Part shown: positions 44,282-54,144 of the stretch, piece after piece
Position numbering within the stretch: position 1 is the stretch's first letter
Layout: the number at the start of each line of letters is the position of its first letter
Assembly (NCBI GenBank): GCA_022340185.1
Contig: JAJDOK010000007.1
Span: forward strand, 33,884-97,883
Direction: 5' to 3'
DNA from: Salaquimonas sp.
GTDB taxonomy: Bacteria > Pseudomonadota > Alphaproteobacteria > Rhizobiales > Rhizobiaceae
Length of the DNA stretch: 64,000 nucleotides
Notes under the pieces: model-generated
What the model saw: the letters and a program-made list of their open reading frames with translations, nothing else
Database searches by the model: none
Told to the model about the DNA's origin: nothing
Position numbers and translations under genes: made by a program

Positions 44282-45364
44282 ATGCAATGGTCCTTTCCGA
44301 TAGTCCGTGTCGCCGGCAGCGAAATACGGGTCCACGTCACCTTCTTCCTGCTGCTCGCCTGGATCGGCATCGTCCAGTTCCAGGAAGGCGGGCAGAAGGC
44401 GGCGATCGAGGGCATCGCCTTCGTCATCGCGATCTTCGCCTGTGTGGTGCTGCACGAGCTGGGCCATGCCATCGCCGCACGGCGTTACGGCATCAAGACG
44501 CCGCGCATCACGCTGCTGCCGATCGGCGGCGTCGCCGAACTGGAACGCATGCCCGAAAATCCGTTGCACGAGATCGTGGTCGCGGTGGCCGGGCCGCTGG
44601 TCAATGTCGTCATCGCGGCGATACTGGTTTACGGCTTCGGCGCGGTGCTGAGCGCCGACGCCATGCAGGCGATCGAGAACCCGGCACTGAGTTTCCTGAG
44701 CCGGGTGGCGGCGGTCAATGTCATCCTCGTGCTGTTCAACCTGATCCCGGCCTTTCCGATGGATGGCGGCCGGGTGCTGCGCGCGCTTTTATCGATGCGC
44801 TACAACCGCACCAAGGCAACCGATATTGCGGCCAATATCGGCCAGGGACTTGCCTTCGTCTTCGGTTTTCTCGGCCTGATCAGTGGCAATGTGCTGCTCG
44901 TCTTCGTGGCGATCTTCGTCTACCTGGCGGCTTCGGGCGAATCGATGGCGGTCAGCCTGCAGGACGCGGCGAAATCCGTCGAGGTCAAGGATGCGATGAT
45001 CACCGAGTTCGAGACGCTCGGTCCGAATTCGACGCTGGACGATGCGGTGGAGGCATTGTTGCGCACCACGCAGCACGAATTTCCCGTGATCGACAGCTCG
45101 AACAATGTGCGTGGCGTGCTGACGCGCGAGGCGCTGGTTTCCGGCCTGCAGCATGGCGGACGCGCGACGCCGGTCATCGAGGTGATGGCCAAGGATATGC
45201 CGGTGGTCAATATCGGCGACGGTCTGGAAGAAGCACTGAAGCGGCTGCAGCAAAGCAGTGCATCCGTTGTCGGCGTGGTGAACGGCGATGGCAAGCTGAT
45301 TGGTTACATCAACCGCGAGAATATCGGCGAACTGATGATGGTGCGCGCTGCGATCGGAACCTGA
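44282..45364 (+). CDS. Site-2 protease family protein (M50) with CBS domains
   Basis: A 360-residue intramembrane metalloprotease of the SpoIVFB-like CBS subgroup. The zinc motif HELGH is at residues 58-62 and the second ligand motif NLIPAFPMDGGR near 152-163. Five to six helices cover the first 220 residues, after which two CBS domains (about residues 225-290 and 295-350, each ending in a hydrophobic GVL/GYI segment) probably bind adenine nucleotides. Its substrate is unknown; no anti-sigma or sigma factor is adjacent. Confidence 0.93.
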   Translation: MQWSFPIVRVAGSEIRVHVTFFLLLAWIGIVQFQEGGQKAAIEGIAFVIAIFACVVLHELGHAIAARRYGIKTPRITLLPIGGVAELERMPENPLHEIVVAVAGPLVNVVIAAILVYGFGAVLSADAMQAIENPALSFLSRVAAVNVILVLFNLIPAFPMDGGRVLRALLSMRYNRTKATDIAANIGQGLAFVFGFLGLISGNVLLVFVAIFVYLAASGESMAVSLQDAAKSVEVKDAMITEFETLGPNSTLDDAVEALLRTTQHEFPVIDSSNNVRGVLTREALVSGLQHGGRATPVIEVMAKDMPVVNIGDGLEEALKRLQQSSASVVGVVNGDGKLIGYINRENIGELMMVRAAIGT

Positions 45365-45487
45365 AAAGCGCGTAACAAATCCTTCAGGCAAGTTTCATCC
45401 ATCGGTCATCGGCGCGATCAACGGCTGACAAACAGGCTTGGCTAATTTCCGCCGTTGCAGCAATGATGCTGACGGGAGACAAGCCAG

Positions 45488-47077
45488 ATGACCGCCCAGA
45501 AGAATTCCAGGACATTCAGCCAGTCGCGCCGCACCCTTCTCAAGGGAGCCGGTGCCTTTTCCGCCTTCTATGCCAGTTCCGTGGCGCTACCCTATTATTC
45601 GCGAGCCAATAGCCGCCCGGTCTTCACCCATGGCGTCCAGTCCGGCGATGTCGATGCCACTTCCGGGATGATCTGGACCCGCACCGACCGCCCGGCACGC
45701 ATCAGCTTCGAAATCGCGACGCGCGAGAGTTTCGCCGACTCGATCAAGCTGCCGACGCTCAACGCGCTTTCCGACAGCGATTTCGCGATCAAGCGGCTGG
45801 TCGAGGACCTGTCCTCCGATCAGGACATCTTCTACCGCATTGTCGCCGCCGACCTTGCCGATATCAACGCAGTCTCCGAACCGATCACCGGGCGCTTCCG
45901 CACCGCGCCGGCCGGCCGCCGCGACGTGCGCTTCGTGTGGTCGGGCGACACGGCCGGCCAGGGCTGGGGCATCGACGAGACCGGCATGGCCACCTATGCG
46001 ACCATCGCCAGGCACACGCCCGATTTCTTCCTGCATTCCGGCGACACGATCTATGCCGACGGTCCGATGGCCGAAGAGGTCGAGTTCAAGGACGGCACCA
46101 AATGGGTCAACAAGGTATTGACCGACGAAAAGCGCAAGGTCGCCGAGACGCTCGACGAATTCCGCGGCCAGTGGAAGTACAACATGATGGACGAGCATGT
46201 GCGCGCGCTTTCTGCCATCTGCCCGACTTTCTATCAGTGGGATGACCATGAGGTCTGCAACAACTGGTCGTCGTCGAAGAACCTTTCCGCAGATGACCGC
46301 TACTCCGTAAAGTCGGTTCAGCTTCTCAGCGCCCGGGCCGGACGCGCCTTCCACGAGATGACGCCGATCCGCTACATGCCGGCCGAACCCGGCCGTGTCT
46401 ATCGCAGAATAGCCTACGGGCCGCTGCTCGATGTCTTCTTCCTTGACATGCGCGCCTATCGCGGACCCAACGGGCCGTCGATGGAAACCGAGATGACGCC
46501 GGAGAGCCGCATTCTGGGCGAGCAGCAGGTCGAATGGCTGAAGCGGGAACTGGCCAATTCGAAAGCGACCTGGAAGGTGATCGCCGCCGACATGCCGCTT
46601 TCGCTGATCGTCTGGGACGACTGGCAGGCGCAGAAGGGCGCCGAGGCTGTCGCCAATGGCGACAACGGTCCGGCCAGGGGCCGTGAGCTGGAAATCGCCG
46701 ATCTGCTGCGCTTCATCAAGTCGGCGAACATCACCAACACGGTGTGGCTGACGGCCGACGTGCACTACACGGCGGCGCATTATTACGATCCAGGCAAGGC
46801 GCAGTTTCAGGATTTCGAACCGTTCTGGGAATTCGTCTCCGGTCCGCTGCACGCCGGCACCTTCGGTCCGAACGGGCTCGACATGACGTTCGGCCCGGAG
46901 GTCAAGTTCGTCAAGGCGCCAGAGGAAGGCAAGTTCAACCTGCCGCCGTCGGAAGGCCTGCAATTCTTCGGCCTTGTCGATATCGACGGCAATACCGAGC
47001 AGATGACGGTGCGGCTGATGGACCGGGCCGATACCGAATTGTGGAAGATCACGCTCGATCCGAAGAAGAGAGCGTAA
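45488..47077 (+). CDS. phoD: Alkaline phosphatase D, Tat-exported
   Basis: A 529-residue calcium/iron phosphodiesterase-phosphomonoesterase. The twin-arginine signal SRRTLLKG (residues 13-20) precedes a hydrophobic stretch ending about residue 38. The PhoD core is clear: FTHGVQSGDVDATSGMIWTR, RFVWSGDTAGQGWGIDE, FFLHSGDTIYADG and WDDHEVCNN. DMRAYRG and WLTADVHY follow. It is expected in the periplasm, scavenging phosphate. No good Pho box could be placed in its 123-bp upstream region. Confidence 0.96.
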   Translation: MTAQKNSRTFSQSRRTLLKGAGAFSAFYASSVALPYYSRANSRPVFTHGVQSGDVDATSGMIWTRTDRPARISFEIATRESFADSIKLPTLNALSDSDFAIKRLVEDLSSDQDIFYRIVAADLADINAVSEPITGRFRTAPAGRRDVRFVWSGDTAGQGWGIDETGMATYATIARHTPDFFLHSGDTIYADGPMAEEVEFKDGTKWVNKVLTDEKRKVAETLDEFRGQWKYNMMDEHVRALSAICPTFYQWDDHEVCNNWSSSKNLSADDRYSVKSVQLLSARAGRAFHEMTPIRYMPAEPGRVYRRIAYGPLLDVFFLDMRAYRGPNGPSMETEMTPESRILGEQQVEWLKRELANSKATWKVIAADMPLSLIVWDDWQAQKGAEAVANGDNGPARGRELEIADLLRFIKSANITNTVWLTADVHYTAAHYYDPGKAQFQDFEPFWEFVSGPLHAGTFGPNGLDMTFGPEVKFVKAPEEGKFNLPPSEGLQFFGLVDIDGNTEQMTVRLMDRADTELWKITLDPKKRA

Positions 47078-47103
47078 TTCAATCGGACTCTTGACGATAA
47101 TTT

Positions 47104-47135
47104 CACAATTGCTATCATATTTGATAGCAATTGTG
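47104..47135. promoter_or_regulatory. 32-bp perfect palindromic operator of the toxin-antitoxin pair
   Basis: CACAATTGCTATCA and TGATAGCAATTGTG are exact 14-bp inverted arms around TATT. A promoter TTGACG (47091-47096), 16-bp spacer, TATCAT (47113-47118) is partly buried in it, so the antitoxin complex would block polymerase. This is the usual autoregulatory layout for FitAB/VapBC. Confidence 0.85.
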
Positions 47136-47142
47136 GTACACC

Positions 47143-47370
47143 ATGGGACAGATTCTTATTCGAAACGTATCCGGCAAGGCGCTTGAAGCGCTGAAACTGC
47201 GCGCCCGGCTGAAGGGTTCCTCGATGGAACAGGAGGCTCGCCTGTTGATTGAGAGTGTGGCGGCGCTGACGCCGGAGGAGCGCATGGCCGAATCTCGCAA
47301 GGTGAGAGCCATGCAGGAACACACTGTCGCGGAGATGCCGCTCGAGGCTGTCCGCGAAGGACTTGAATGA
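47143..47370 (+). CDS. FitA/VapB-type antitoxin (ribbon-helix-helix)
   Basis: A 75-residue antitoxin. The N-terminal ribbon-helix-helix reads MGQILIRNVSGKALEALKLRARLKGSSMEQEARLLIES, the FitA form; the C-terminal part with EERMAESRKVRAMQ should wrap the toxin. Its stop overlaps the toxin ATG by 4 bp (ATGA at 47367-47370). It sits 7 bp after the palindrome. Confidence 0.92.
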   Translation: MGQILIRNVSGKALEALKLRARLKGSSMEQEARLLIESVAALTPEERMAESRKVRAMQEHTVAEMPLEAVREGLE

Positions 47371-47792
47371 CCGTTCTGGTAATCGATGCGAGCGTGGCGG
47401 TGAAATGGTTCATTCGCCATGATGATTCAACGCTTGCCGAAAAGGTTCTCGCCTCACACTCCGAATTGCATGCACCCGATTTCCAGCAGGCAGAATTCGC
47501 CAATGCGATCTGGAAATATTCAAGAGCCAGATTGATCGGCGCGGAACAGGCGGTTGCGGCTCTGACAGCCTTGCCGAAGACCATCACTTTCTGGCACGAC
47601 ACTGCCTTGCTTGCGCCACCGGCCTTCGAACTTGCCACGAAACTGGACCATCCCGTTTATGATTGCCTTTATCTGGCATTGGCGATTCGGCTGGATGGAA
47701 GGGTCGTCACTGCGGATCGGGGATTCGCCGGTCGGGTTGCGGCGAGCGATTACGCCAGTCGTGCAATAGTCCTTCGCGATTGGGCGGAATAG
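47367..47792 (+). CDS. vapC: PIN-domain toxin, VapC/FitB family
   Basis: A 141-residue Mg-dependent ribonuclease. The four acidic catalytic residues are visible as Asp7 (VIDASV), Glu43 (QQAEFANAIW), Asp near 99 (VYDCLYLALA) and Asp near 117 (VVTADRGF), so it looks active. VapC toxins typically cleave initiator tRNA or rRNA loops. Both genes are complete, and codon use is only slightly less GC-rich than the surroundings, suggesting an accessory but settled module. Confidence 0.93.
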   Translation: MTVLVIDASVAVKWFIRHDDSTLAEKVLASHSELHAPDFQQAEFANAIWKYSRARLIGAEQAVAALTALPKTITFWHDTALLAPPAFELATKLDHPVYDCLYLALAIRLDGRVVTADRGFAGRVAASDYASRAIVLRDWAE

Positions 47793-47856
47793 AACGACAG
47801 ATATTTTCGCGTCCGAAGTTGATCGGCCTCAAAGAAAAACCGAAAAGGAGATCGAC

Positions 47857-48840
47857 ATGGAGCAGCGCAGGCTGGGCAAGGACGGTCCGCTGGTCGGCAC
47901 CATTGGACTCGGCTGCATGAGCTTTGCCGGGGTCTATGGCCAGACCGATATCGCGGGCGCCCACCGCACGCTGGCCAAGGCGCTGGAACTGGGCGTGACC
48001 CATCTCGACACGGCGCTGATCTATGGTGACGGCCTGTCGGAAGAAATGATCGGCGCCTTCATCAAGGATCATCCCGGCCGGTTCACGATCGCGACCAAGG
48101 CCGGGATTGTACGAGGATCGCCAGGCCGTTTCGACAATTCCGCGGATTATCTGCGCGAAGCGCTGGAAGGTTCGCTGAAACGGCTCGGCGTTGAGCATGT
48201 CGAACTCTTCTACCTCCACCGCCGCGATCAGACGATTCCGATCGAGGACGTCATGGGAACGCTGGTGCGTTTCATCGAAGAGGGCAAGATCGGAGGCATA
48301 GGCCTGTCGGAGGTAGCGCCCTACACGCTGGAGCGGGCGGCGGCGGTGCATCCGGTTCGCGCGGTGCAGAACGAGTACTCGCTTTGGACACGACTGCCGG
48401 AACTGGGAATGATTCAGGCGTGCAAATGCCTCGGCACCACCTTCGTGCCGTTCTCCCCGCTCGGCCGCAGCATGTTCGGCATCGAACCGCCCGATCTGTC
48501 TACCCTGGGAGAGAGGGATTTCCGCCGCAACGTTCCGCGCTTTCAGGAGCCGCATTTCAGCGCGAACCTGAAGAAGGTGGCGAAGCTGCGCGACTTCGCA
48601 GCGGAACGCGGCTGGACCATGCCGGCGCTGGCGATCGCGTGGGTGCTGGCCAAGGGCGAGCACCTCATCCCGATTCCCGGCACGCGCTCGGTGGAGCATC
48701 TGCAACAGAACGCCGCCGGAACCGAGATCGGGCTGACGGCGGATGATCTCGAGCAAATCGAGGCAATTGCGCCGGCGGGCTTTGCCCATGGCGCTCGCTA
48801 CAACGATGCGCAGCGGGCCGGACCAGAGGACTATTGCTGA
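47857..48840 (+). CDS. Aldo/keto reductase
   Basis: A 327-residue NADPH-dependent reductase of the AKR superfamily. Visible motifs are GTIGLGCMSFAGVYGQ, LGVTHLDTALIYGDGLSEEMIG with catalytic Asp and Tyr, then TIATKAGIVRG with the lysine. VELFYLHRRDQTIPIEDVMG gives the catalytic His, and IPIPGTRSVEHLQQNA the cofactor site. It belongs to the YakC/general-aldehyde subgroup. AAAGGAG precedes the start. It converges with and overlaps the channel gene by 10 bp. Confidence 0.94.
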   Translation: MEQRRLGKDGPLVGTIGLGCMSFAGVYGQTDIAGAHRTLAKALELGVTHLDTALIYGDGLSEEMIGAFIKDHPGRFTIATKAGIVRGSPGRFDNSADYLREALEGSLKRLGVEHVELFYLHRRDQTIPIEDVMGTLVRFIEEGKIGGIGLSEVAPYTLERAAAVHPVRAVQNEYSLWTRLPELGMIQACKCLGTTFVPFSPLGRSMFGIEPPDLSTLGERDFRRNVPRFQEPHFSANLKKVAKLRDFAAERGWTMPALAIAWVLAKGEHLIPIPGTRSVEHLQQNAAGTEIGLTADDLEQIEAIAPAGFAHGARYNDAQRAGPEDYC

Positions 48841-49580
48841 GTTTCGTCCAGTTTCTCCCGATCGGCCTGACTTTCCCTGCGCTCGCGTTCATGTTCCTCG
48901 CGTGCCTGCATGAAAGCGGCGCTGATCAGGCCGGCCGGAAGCGCGACCACGCCAAGTCCGATCATCAGGATGATGAATGTGAAGAATTTTCCACCGGCCG
49001 TAATCGGATAGGCGTCGCCATATCCCACGGTTGTCAGCGTGGTGACGGCAAACCACAGCGAGTGCGGAATGGACTTGAAAACATCCGGCTGGGCCGCGTT
49101 TTCGAAATTGTAGATACCGACAGCGGTAATCACCAGCATCAGCGCAGCAAAGGACAGGAAGATCAGCAATTCCTTCCAGACGAGCTCGGCAACGCGCCTC
49201 ACCCGGTCTATCGCAGTCATGTAGCGCAACAGCTTGATCAGGCGCAGCAGGCGAAGCAGACGGACGACATGAGTGCCGGTCCCGATTGACAGCCAGTAGG
49301 GAAGAAACGCGACAAGATCGACGAGGCCCCAGAAGCTGAAGATATAGCGCAATGGCTTGTCGGTGGTCCAAATGCGGACCAAATATTCGATCGTGAAGAT
49401 GGCTACAACCACTGTGTTTGACAGGGACAGCCCGCGCATGAGTTCATTCGAAATATCGGGCAGGGTCTGGATGGACATCGCCAGAACCGAGAGCGAGATC
49501 ACGCCAAACATGATGTAATCGTAGAGATGTCCGTAGCGGGGGTGCGTGCCCCACACGATTGCGCCAATCTGCTTTTTCAT
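48831..49580 (-). CDS. Voltage-gated-type potassium channel (six-helix)
   Basis: A 249-residue channel. The arginine-rich S4 helix VVRLLRLLRLIKLLRYMTAIDRVRR and the selectivity filter TLTTVGYGDAYP between S5 and S6 are both present. It begins MKKQIGAIVWGTHPRYGHLYDYIMFG. The cytoplasmic tail of about 35 charged residues (EEHERERRESQADREKLDE) is coiled-coil-like. It resembles KvAP/Kch-type channels without a RCK domain. ATG 49580 is used; an open frame to 49742 runs into the typA leader. It overlaps the aldo/keto reductase by 10 bp, tail to tail. Confidence 0.9.
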   Translation of the reverse strand: MKKQIGAIVWGTHPRYGHLYDYIMFGVISLSVLAMSIQTLPDISNELMRGLSLSNTVVVAIFTIEYLVRIWTTDKPLRYIFSFWGLVDLVAFLPYWLSIGTGTHVVRLLRLLRLIKLLRYMTAIDRVRRVAELVWKELLIFLSFAALMLVITAVGIYNFENAAQPDVFKSIPHSLWFAVTTLTTVGYGDAYPITAGGKFFTFIILMIGLGVVALPAGLISAAFMQAREEHERERRESQADREKLDETQQ

Positions 49581-49753
49581 GACATCGCCTTCAATGGCCC
49601 GGGTACCGGGATCATAGTTATGGCACCCGCAACGGCAATACGCCCCTTTCGCATCTGCACAAAAACGACTATATGCGCGGCAACCTTTTTGACGCGCCGC
49701 GCCCATTGAACCCGTGAACACGGCGCGCGGCCCCTGCTCCAAGAAGAACCATC

Positions 49754-51574
49754 ATGGCCCTGCGCAACATTGCGATCATTGCCCATGTCGATCATGGCAA
49801 GACCACGCTGGTCGACCAGCTGCTCAAACAGTCCGGTGTCTACCGGGAAAACGAACGCGTCCAGGAACGGGCGATGGATTCCGGCGATCTGGAAAAGGAG
49901 CGCGGCATCACCATTCTCGCCAAGGCGACCTCGGTGGAATGGAAAGGCACGCGCATCAATATCGTCGACACGCCGGGACACGCCGATTTCGGTGGCGAGG
50001 TGGAGCGCATCCTGTCGATGGTCGATGGCGCCATCGTGCTTGTCGACGCCGCCGAAGGCCCGATGCCGCAGACCAAGTTCGTCGTCGGCAAGGCACTGAA
50101 GGTCGGCTTGCGCCCGATCGTCGCCGTCAACAAGGTGGACCGTACCGACGCGCGCGCCAACGAGGTGATCAACGAGGTGTTCGATCTGTTCGCCGCACTG
50201 GATGCGACCGACGAGCAGCTCGATTTCCCGATCCTCTACGGTTCAGGCCGCGACGGCTGGATGAACAAGGACCCGGAAGGCCCGAAGGATGGCGGACTGG
50301 CGCCGCTGTTCGACCTGATACTGGAACATGTGCCGGAACCGGCGGTCGAGGCCGGGCCTTTCCGCATGATCGGCACCATTCTGGAAGCCAATCCGTTTCT
50401 CGGACGCATCATCACCGGGCGCATCGCATCGGGTTCGATCAGGCCGAACCAGGGCGTCAAGGTCCTTGGCCAGGATGGCAGGCTGATCGAAAACGGCCGG
50501 ATCTCCAAGATTCTTGCCTTCCGTGGCCTGGAGCGCCAGCCGATCGAGGAGGCGCGGGCCGGCGATATCGTCGCGATTGCCGGCCTGTCGAAGGGAACGG
50601 TCGCCGACACGTTCTGCGATCCCTCCGTCAGCGAACCGATGAAAGCCCAGCCGATCGATCCGCCGACGGTCACCATGAGCTTCATCGTCAACGATTCACC
50701 GCTTGCCGGCACCGAGGGCGACAAGGTGACGAGCCGCGTGATCCGCGACCGGCTGCTGCGCGAAGCCGAGGGCAATGTCGCGCTGAAAATCGAGGAAGCG
50801 ACGGAAAAGGATTCCTTCTACGTCTCCGGGCGCGGCGAATTGCAGCTCGCGGTGCTGATCGAAACCATGCGCCGCGAGGGCTTCGAACTCGCCGTGTCGC
50901 GACCGCGCGTGGTGATGAAGAAGGATGAGGACGGTACCCTGCTGGAACCGGTCGAGGAAGTCGTCATCGACGTCGATGACGAGCATTCCGGCATCGTCGT
51001 GCAGAAGATGAGCGAGCGCAAGGCCGACATGGTCGAGCTCAAACCTTCGGGCGGCGAGCGGGTGCGGCTGGTCTTCCATGCTCCGACGCGCGGGCTGATC
51101 GGCTACCAGTCGGAACTGCTGACCGACACGCGCGGCACGGCGGTGATGAACCGGCTGTTCCACGCATTCGAACCCTACAAGGGCGAGATCGCCGGGCGCA
51201 CCAATGGCGTGCTGATCTCCAACGAACAGGGCGAGGCGGTGGCCTATGCCTTGTGGAATCTGGAAGACCGCGGCCCGATGGTGATCGATCCGGGCGCAAA
51301 GGTCTATCAGGGCATGATCGTCGGCATCCATTCGCGCGACAACGACCTCGAGGTCAATGTGCTGAAGGGCAAGAAGCTCACCAATATCCGTTCAGCCGGC
51401 AAGGACGAGGCGGTGAAGTTGACGCCGCCGATCCGCATGACGCTGGAACGCGCGCTTTCATGGATCGAGGAAGACGAGCTGGTCGAGGTGACTCCGAAAT
51501 CGATTCGGTTGAGAAAACGCTATCTCGACCCGCATGAGCGAAAGCGTTTCGAAAAGGCACAGGTTGCGGGCTGA
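49754..51574 (+). CDS. typA: Translational GTPase TypA/BipA
   Basis: A 606-residue ribosome-associated GTPase, of the EF-G type, required for growth under stress and low temperature and 50S assembly. G1 is [10 protein letters not shown], then G2/G3 [15 protein letters not shown] and [16 protein letters not shown], and G4 NKVDR. Domains III and V and the BipA-specific C-terminal domain, with [18 protein letters not shown] at the end, are complete. It is divergent from the channel gene. A CTATAT -10-like element at 49669-49674 is the likely promoter core. Confidence 0.97.
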   Translation: MALRNIAIIAHVDHGKTTLVDQLLKQSGVYRENERVQERAMDSGDLEKERGITILAKATSVEWKGTRINIVDTPGHADFGGEVERILSMVDGAIVLVDAAEGPMPQTKFVVGKALKVGLRPIVAVNKVDRTDARANEVINEVFDLFAALDATDEQLDFPILYGSGRDGWMNKDPEGPKDGGLAPLFDLILEHVPEPAVEAGPFRMIGTILEANPFLGRIITGRIASGSIRPNQGVKVLGQDGRLIENGRISKILAFRGLERQPIEEARAGDIVAIAGLSKGTVADTFCDPSVSEPMKAQPIDPPTVTMSFIVNDSPLAGTEGDKVTSRVIRDRLLREAEGNVALKIEEATEKDSFYVSGRGELQLAVLIETMRREGFELAVSRPRVVMKKDEDGTLLEPVEEVVIDVDDEHSGIVVQKMSERKADMVELKPSGGERVRLVFHAPTRGLIGYQSELLTDTRGTAVMNRLFHAFEPYKGEIAGRTNGVLISNEQGEAVAYALWNLEDRGPMVIDPGAKVYQGMIVGIHSRDNDLEVNVLKGKKLTNIRSAGKDEAVKLTPPIRMTLERALSWIEEDELVEVTPKSIRLRKRYLDPHERKRFEKAQVAG

Positions 51575-51677
51575 TTTGACAGTCGCTTGAACGCCACGTG
51601 TGGAAATTGCAGTCCGGGATCGTTTTTTCACGATTGTGATCTTGTTGGTTAGCGAAAAGTTAACCTATGATCTGCCC

Positions 51678-52184
51678 ATGGGCATGATCACCATAGGCAC
51701 GCGAAGAGCGGAACCCTCGGACGCCGGAGCCATTGCGACGGTTCACGACGCTGCCTGGGCGAACGCCTATACGGGGATCGTGCCGCACAAGGCGCTGTCG
51801 CGGATGATCCGCCGGCGCGGCGAGCGCTGGTGGGCGGACGCCATTCGTCGCTCCACCGTAGTGGTGGTGATCGAGGTTGGCGAGACCATTGCCGGCTATG
51901 CGACGCTGGGACGCAACCGCGTCTCGACGCTGCCTTTCGAAGGCGAGGTCTACGAGCTTTACCTCAAGCCCGAATATCAGGGCATCGGCCTTGGCGAGAA
52001 GCTGTTCCTCGCCGCGCGTACGGAATTGCAGCGACGCAAGCTGAAGGGTGCGGTTGTCTGGGTGCTGGCCGACAACGAACCGGCGATCCGGTTTTACAAA
52101 AATGCCGGTGGCCGCGCGGTTGCCGAAGGCGGCGAGCGGTTCGACGACAAGAAGCTGCGCAAGCTCGCCTACGCGTGGAACTAA
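51678..52184 (+). CDS. GNAT family N-acetyltransferase
   Basis: A 168-residue GNAT enzyme. Motif A for acetyl-CoA is LKPEYQGIGLGEKLFLAARTEL, and NEPAIRFYKNAGGRAVAEG follows as the motif-B helix. It begins with TIGTRRAEPSDAGAIATVHDAAWANAYTGIVPHKAL, resembling RimI-like or unspecified small-molecule acetyltransferases. ATG 51678 (or 51684) is used; an open frame from 51600 adds a non-conserved hydrophobic segment. The substrate is unknown. Confidence 0.9.
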   Translation: MGMITIGTRRAEPSDAGAIATVHDAAWANAYTGIVPHKALSRMIRRRGERWWADAIRRSTVVVVIEVGETIAGYATLGRNRVSTLPFEGEVYELYLKPEYQGIGLGEKLFLAARTELQRRKLKGAVVWVLADNEPAIRFYKNAGGRAVAEGGERFDDKKLRKLAYAWN

Positions 52185-52322
52185 ATTCCCGACAAAGTTT
52201 TCCTTTCCATCGGTGACAATTGACGGGCTGCGCAGCAGGCGGCGCGACCATCTGTTCATTGCGCTGCACTGCACAATGGACTATCCAGCCGCCCAATCCG
52301 ATTTGCCCAAAAGGAACATTCC

Positions 52323-52853
52323 ATGCGCATCGACGCGATACCCATCGGCAATGAGCCTCCCGAAGACGTCAATGTCATCGTCGAGGTGCCGGTCGGCGGC
52401 CAGCCGATCAAGTACGAGATGGACAAGGAGGCCGGAACGCTGGTCGTCGACCGCTTCCTCTATACGCCGATGACCTATCCCGGCAATTACGGCTTCGTGC
52501 CGCATACGCTGTCGGATGACGGTGATCCGATCGACGTATTGGTGTGCAACACGCGTCCGCTCATTCCCGGCTGCCTGATCAATGTGCGGCCGATCGGCGT
52601 GCTGATCATGGAGGACAATTCCGGCCAGGACGAGAAGATCATCGCGGTGCCGAGCCCGCATTTGACCAAGCGCTACGAGAAGGTGCGCGAATTCTCCGAC
52701 CTACCGGACATCACGCTGCACCAGATCGCCCACTTCTTCGAGCACTACAAGGATCTGGAGCCCGGCAAATGGGTGAAGATCGGCGACTGGATGGGTGCTA
52801 CCGATGCCAAACGGCTGATCGTCGAGGCGATCGATCGGGCGAAGGGGAAGTAG
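52323..52853 (+). CDS. ppa: Inorganic pyrophosphatase
   Basis: A 176-residue family I enzyme hydrolysing pyrophosphate to phosphate, essential for driving biosynthesis. The signature [10 protein letters not shown] has acidic metal ligands at 65, 66, 68 and 71; [14 protein letters not shown] carries another Asp-Asp-Lys cluster. [10 protein letters not shown] is conserved. It stands alone, with the DUF167 gene convergent 9 bp beyond its stop. Confidence 0.98.
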   Translation: MRIDAIPIGNEPPEDVNVIVEVPVGGQPIKYEMDKEAGTLVVDRFLYTPMTYPGNYGFVPHTLSDDGDPIDVLVCNTRPLIPGCLINVRPIGVLIMEDNSGQDEKIIAVPSPHLTKRYEKVREFSDLPDITLHQIAHFFEHYKDLEPGKWVKIGDWMGATDAKRLIVEAIDRAKGK

Positions 52854-52862
52854 CCGTCGTAT

Positions 52863-53207
52863 TCAAAATCCGGCGAATTTTTCAACGATACGGTTTTGTT
52901 CTTCCATCTCGCAGGCGATCATTGCAGTCTTGAGCCGGCTGGTGTGTCCGGCAACGACCGAGACGGAAGATTTGGGCACGCCCAGCGCCTTGGCGAGGAG
53001 GACTTCCAGCGCCTTGTTGGCCTTGCCGTCCTCGGGCACGGCGCGTACGCGGGCGGCGAGGAACGCCTTGCCGTCGGCCGATTGCCTCACGCCGTCGATG
53101 GCATCGCGGGAAGATTTCGGCGTCAGGCGGACGGCCAGGCGAACGCCGTCCCCGGAGGGTGTGAAAAACGAAGGCAGGCCGGCATTCACGCCAGCGCCGT
53201 CACACAA
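52863..53207 (-). CDS. DUF167 (YggU) family protein
   Basis: A 114-residue protein with the DUF167 fold: [69 protein letters not shown]. The function is unknown. Its start overlaps the stop of the yggT gene by 8 bp, as in E. coli yggT-yggU. Confidence 0.95.
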   Translation of the reverse strand: MCDGAGVNAGLPSFFTPSGDGVRLAVRLTPKSSRDAIDGVRQSADGKAFLAARVRAVPEDGKANKALEVLLAKALGVPKSSVSVVAGHTSRLKTAMIACEMEEQNRIVEKFAGF

Positions 53208-53490
53208 GTGCGGGGACGATGGTCGTCCAGATAAGCTGGCGCAGGAAGAAAATGATCAGCAGCACGACGATGGGTGAAATGTCGATACCGCCCATATCCG
53301 GCAGGTAGCGCCGGATCGGGCGCATCGCCGGCTCCGTCGCGCGGTAGAGAAAATTGCCGATCGTGGCGACGAAATTGTTGCGCGGATTAACGACGTTGAA
53401 GGCATAGAGCCAGGAGAAGACCGCGCTGGCGATAATAATCCACATATAGAGGGAGAGCGCCAGATCGATCGTCCGGAAGAGTGCAATCAC
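53200..53490 (-). CDS. yggT: YggT family membrane protein
   Basis: A 96-residue two-helix protein (about residues 8-29 and 67-91). The family pattern [61 protein letters not shown] is unmistakable. YggT is linked to membrane organisation and osmotic tolerance in other bacteria, and in plastids to thylakoid or nucleoid attachment. It is coupled to the DUF167 gene. Confidence 0.95.
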   Translation of the reverse strand: MIALFRTIDLALSLYMWIIIASAVFSWLYAFNVVNPRNNFVATIGNFLYRATEPAMRPIRRYLPDMGGIDISPIVVLLIIFFLRQLIWTTIVPALV

Positions 53491-53608
53491 ATGTTTCTCC
53501 TGCGCCTGTCATCGATCCCCGTGCGGGCATCGGTCAGGCCTTCATCTATCGCCGCAACGATGCTTGTTCAAGCCCACTGCGGCAAAGCCGACATGCCCGC
53601 AGAGCGAA

Positions 53609-54067
53609 TCATTCCGGACCGTCCTTGCGCATGCGCTGCTTCATTTCCATGCGGTCGCGCGAGGAGACGTCCAGCAATTCGGCGACGCGCCAGACGATGT
53701 TGTCTTCCAGTTCGTGGACGATGCCGTCGGCATAGACCATTTCCCACAAATTGGCGATCAGTTCGACGCGGGCGTCGTAATCGAGTTCGCGATTGAGCGT
53801 CGAGGTGAAGCGATAGAGATCGACGGCCTCGTTGTCGGCTTGGCGCGCGGCATCGACGAGCTCGTTGGTCTCGTTCTTCGTCAAGCCGAAATGTTTCGAA
53901 ACGCGGCTGGCGAGCGTTGCCTTTTCCTCATCGGTGATGATGCCGTCGGCGGCGATGACATGGAACATAAGCGCGGCTTCGGCGACCTGCAGACCGTCGG
54001 ATGCGAAGGTGTTGCGGCCCGAATTGTCCTGCGCATCGAAGAAAAGTTTTTTCAGCCGTTCAAACAA
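53609..54067 (-). CDS. TerB family (tellurite resistance-like) protein
   Basis: A 152-residue helical TerB-domain protein. VAEAALMFHVIAADGIITDEEKATLASRVSKHFGL contains the acidic metal-binding residues of the TerB fold, and LWEMVYADGIVHELEDNIVWRVAELLDVS is the matching second half. The start is TTG at 54067 (MFERLKKLFFDAQ after initiation), since no ATG lies between it and tRNA-Thr; longer frames read through the tRNA. The role in this organism is unknown, and no other ter genes are near. Confidence 0.87.
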   Translation of the reverse strand: MFERLKKLFFDAQDNSGRNTFASDGLQVAEAALMFHVIAADGIITDEEKATLASRVSKHFGLTKNETNELVDAARQADNEAVDLYRFTSTLNRELDYDARVELIANLWEMVYADGIVHELEDNIVWRVAELLDVSSRDRMEMKQRMRKDGPE

Positions 54068-54144
54068 GATGAAGGTTCCCGATTGTCCTGCCGTTGCGTG
54101 ATGGAAAGCGGCGACGCCGGCCGGTGGCAGGTCTTGCAAGGAAA

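Noticed and set aside
43318..45375. A 685-codon plus-strand frame covering gnd and the site-2 protease.
   Set aside because: It runs antisense to gnd and out of frame through the M50 protease; neither half shows domain signals.
45365..45487. A Pho box upstream of phoD.
   Set aside because: Only fragments such as GGCTGACAAACAGG resemble it; no pair of CTGTCAT-like repeats with 11-bp spacing is present.
49669..49750. The CG-rich inverted repeat in the typA leader (around CGCGCCG and CGGCGCG) as a riboswitch.
   Set aside because: It is a simple low-complexity pairing with no known aptamer features and no alternative fold seen.
51600..51677. A longer start for the acetyltransferase at 51600.
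   Set aside because: The added 26 residues are hydrophobic, include a non-family segment and lie over the probable promoter; the ATG pair at 51678/51684 fits the GNAT start.
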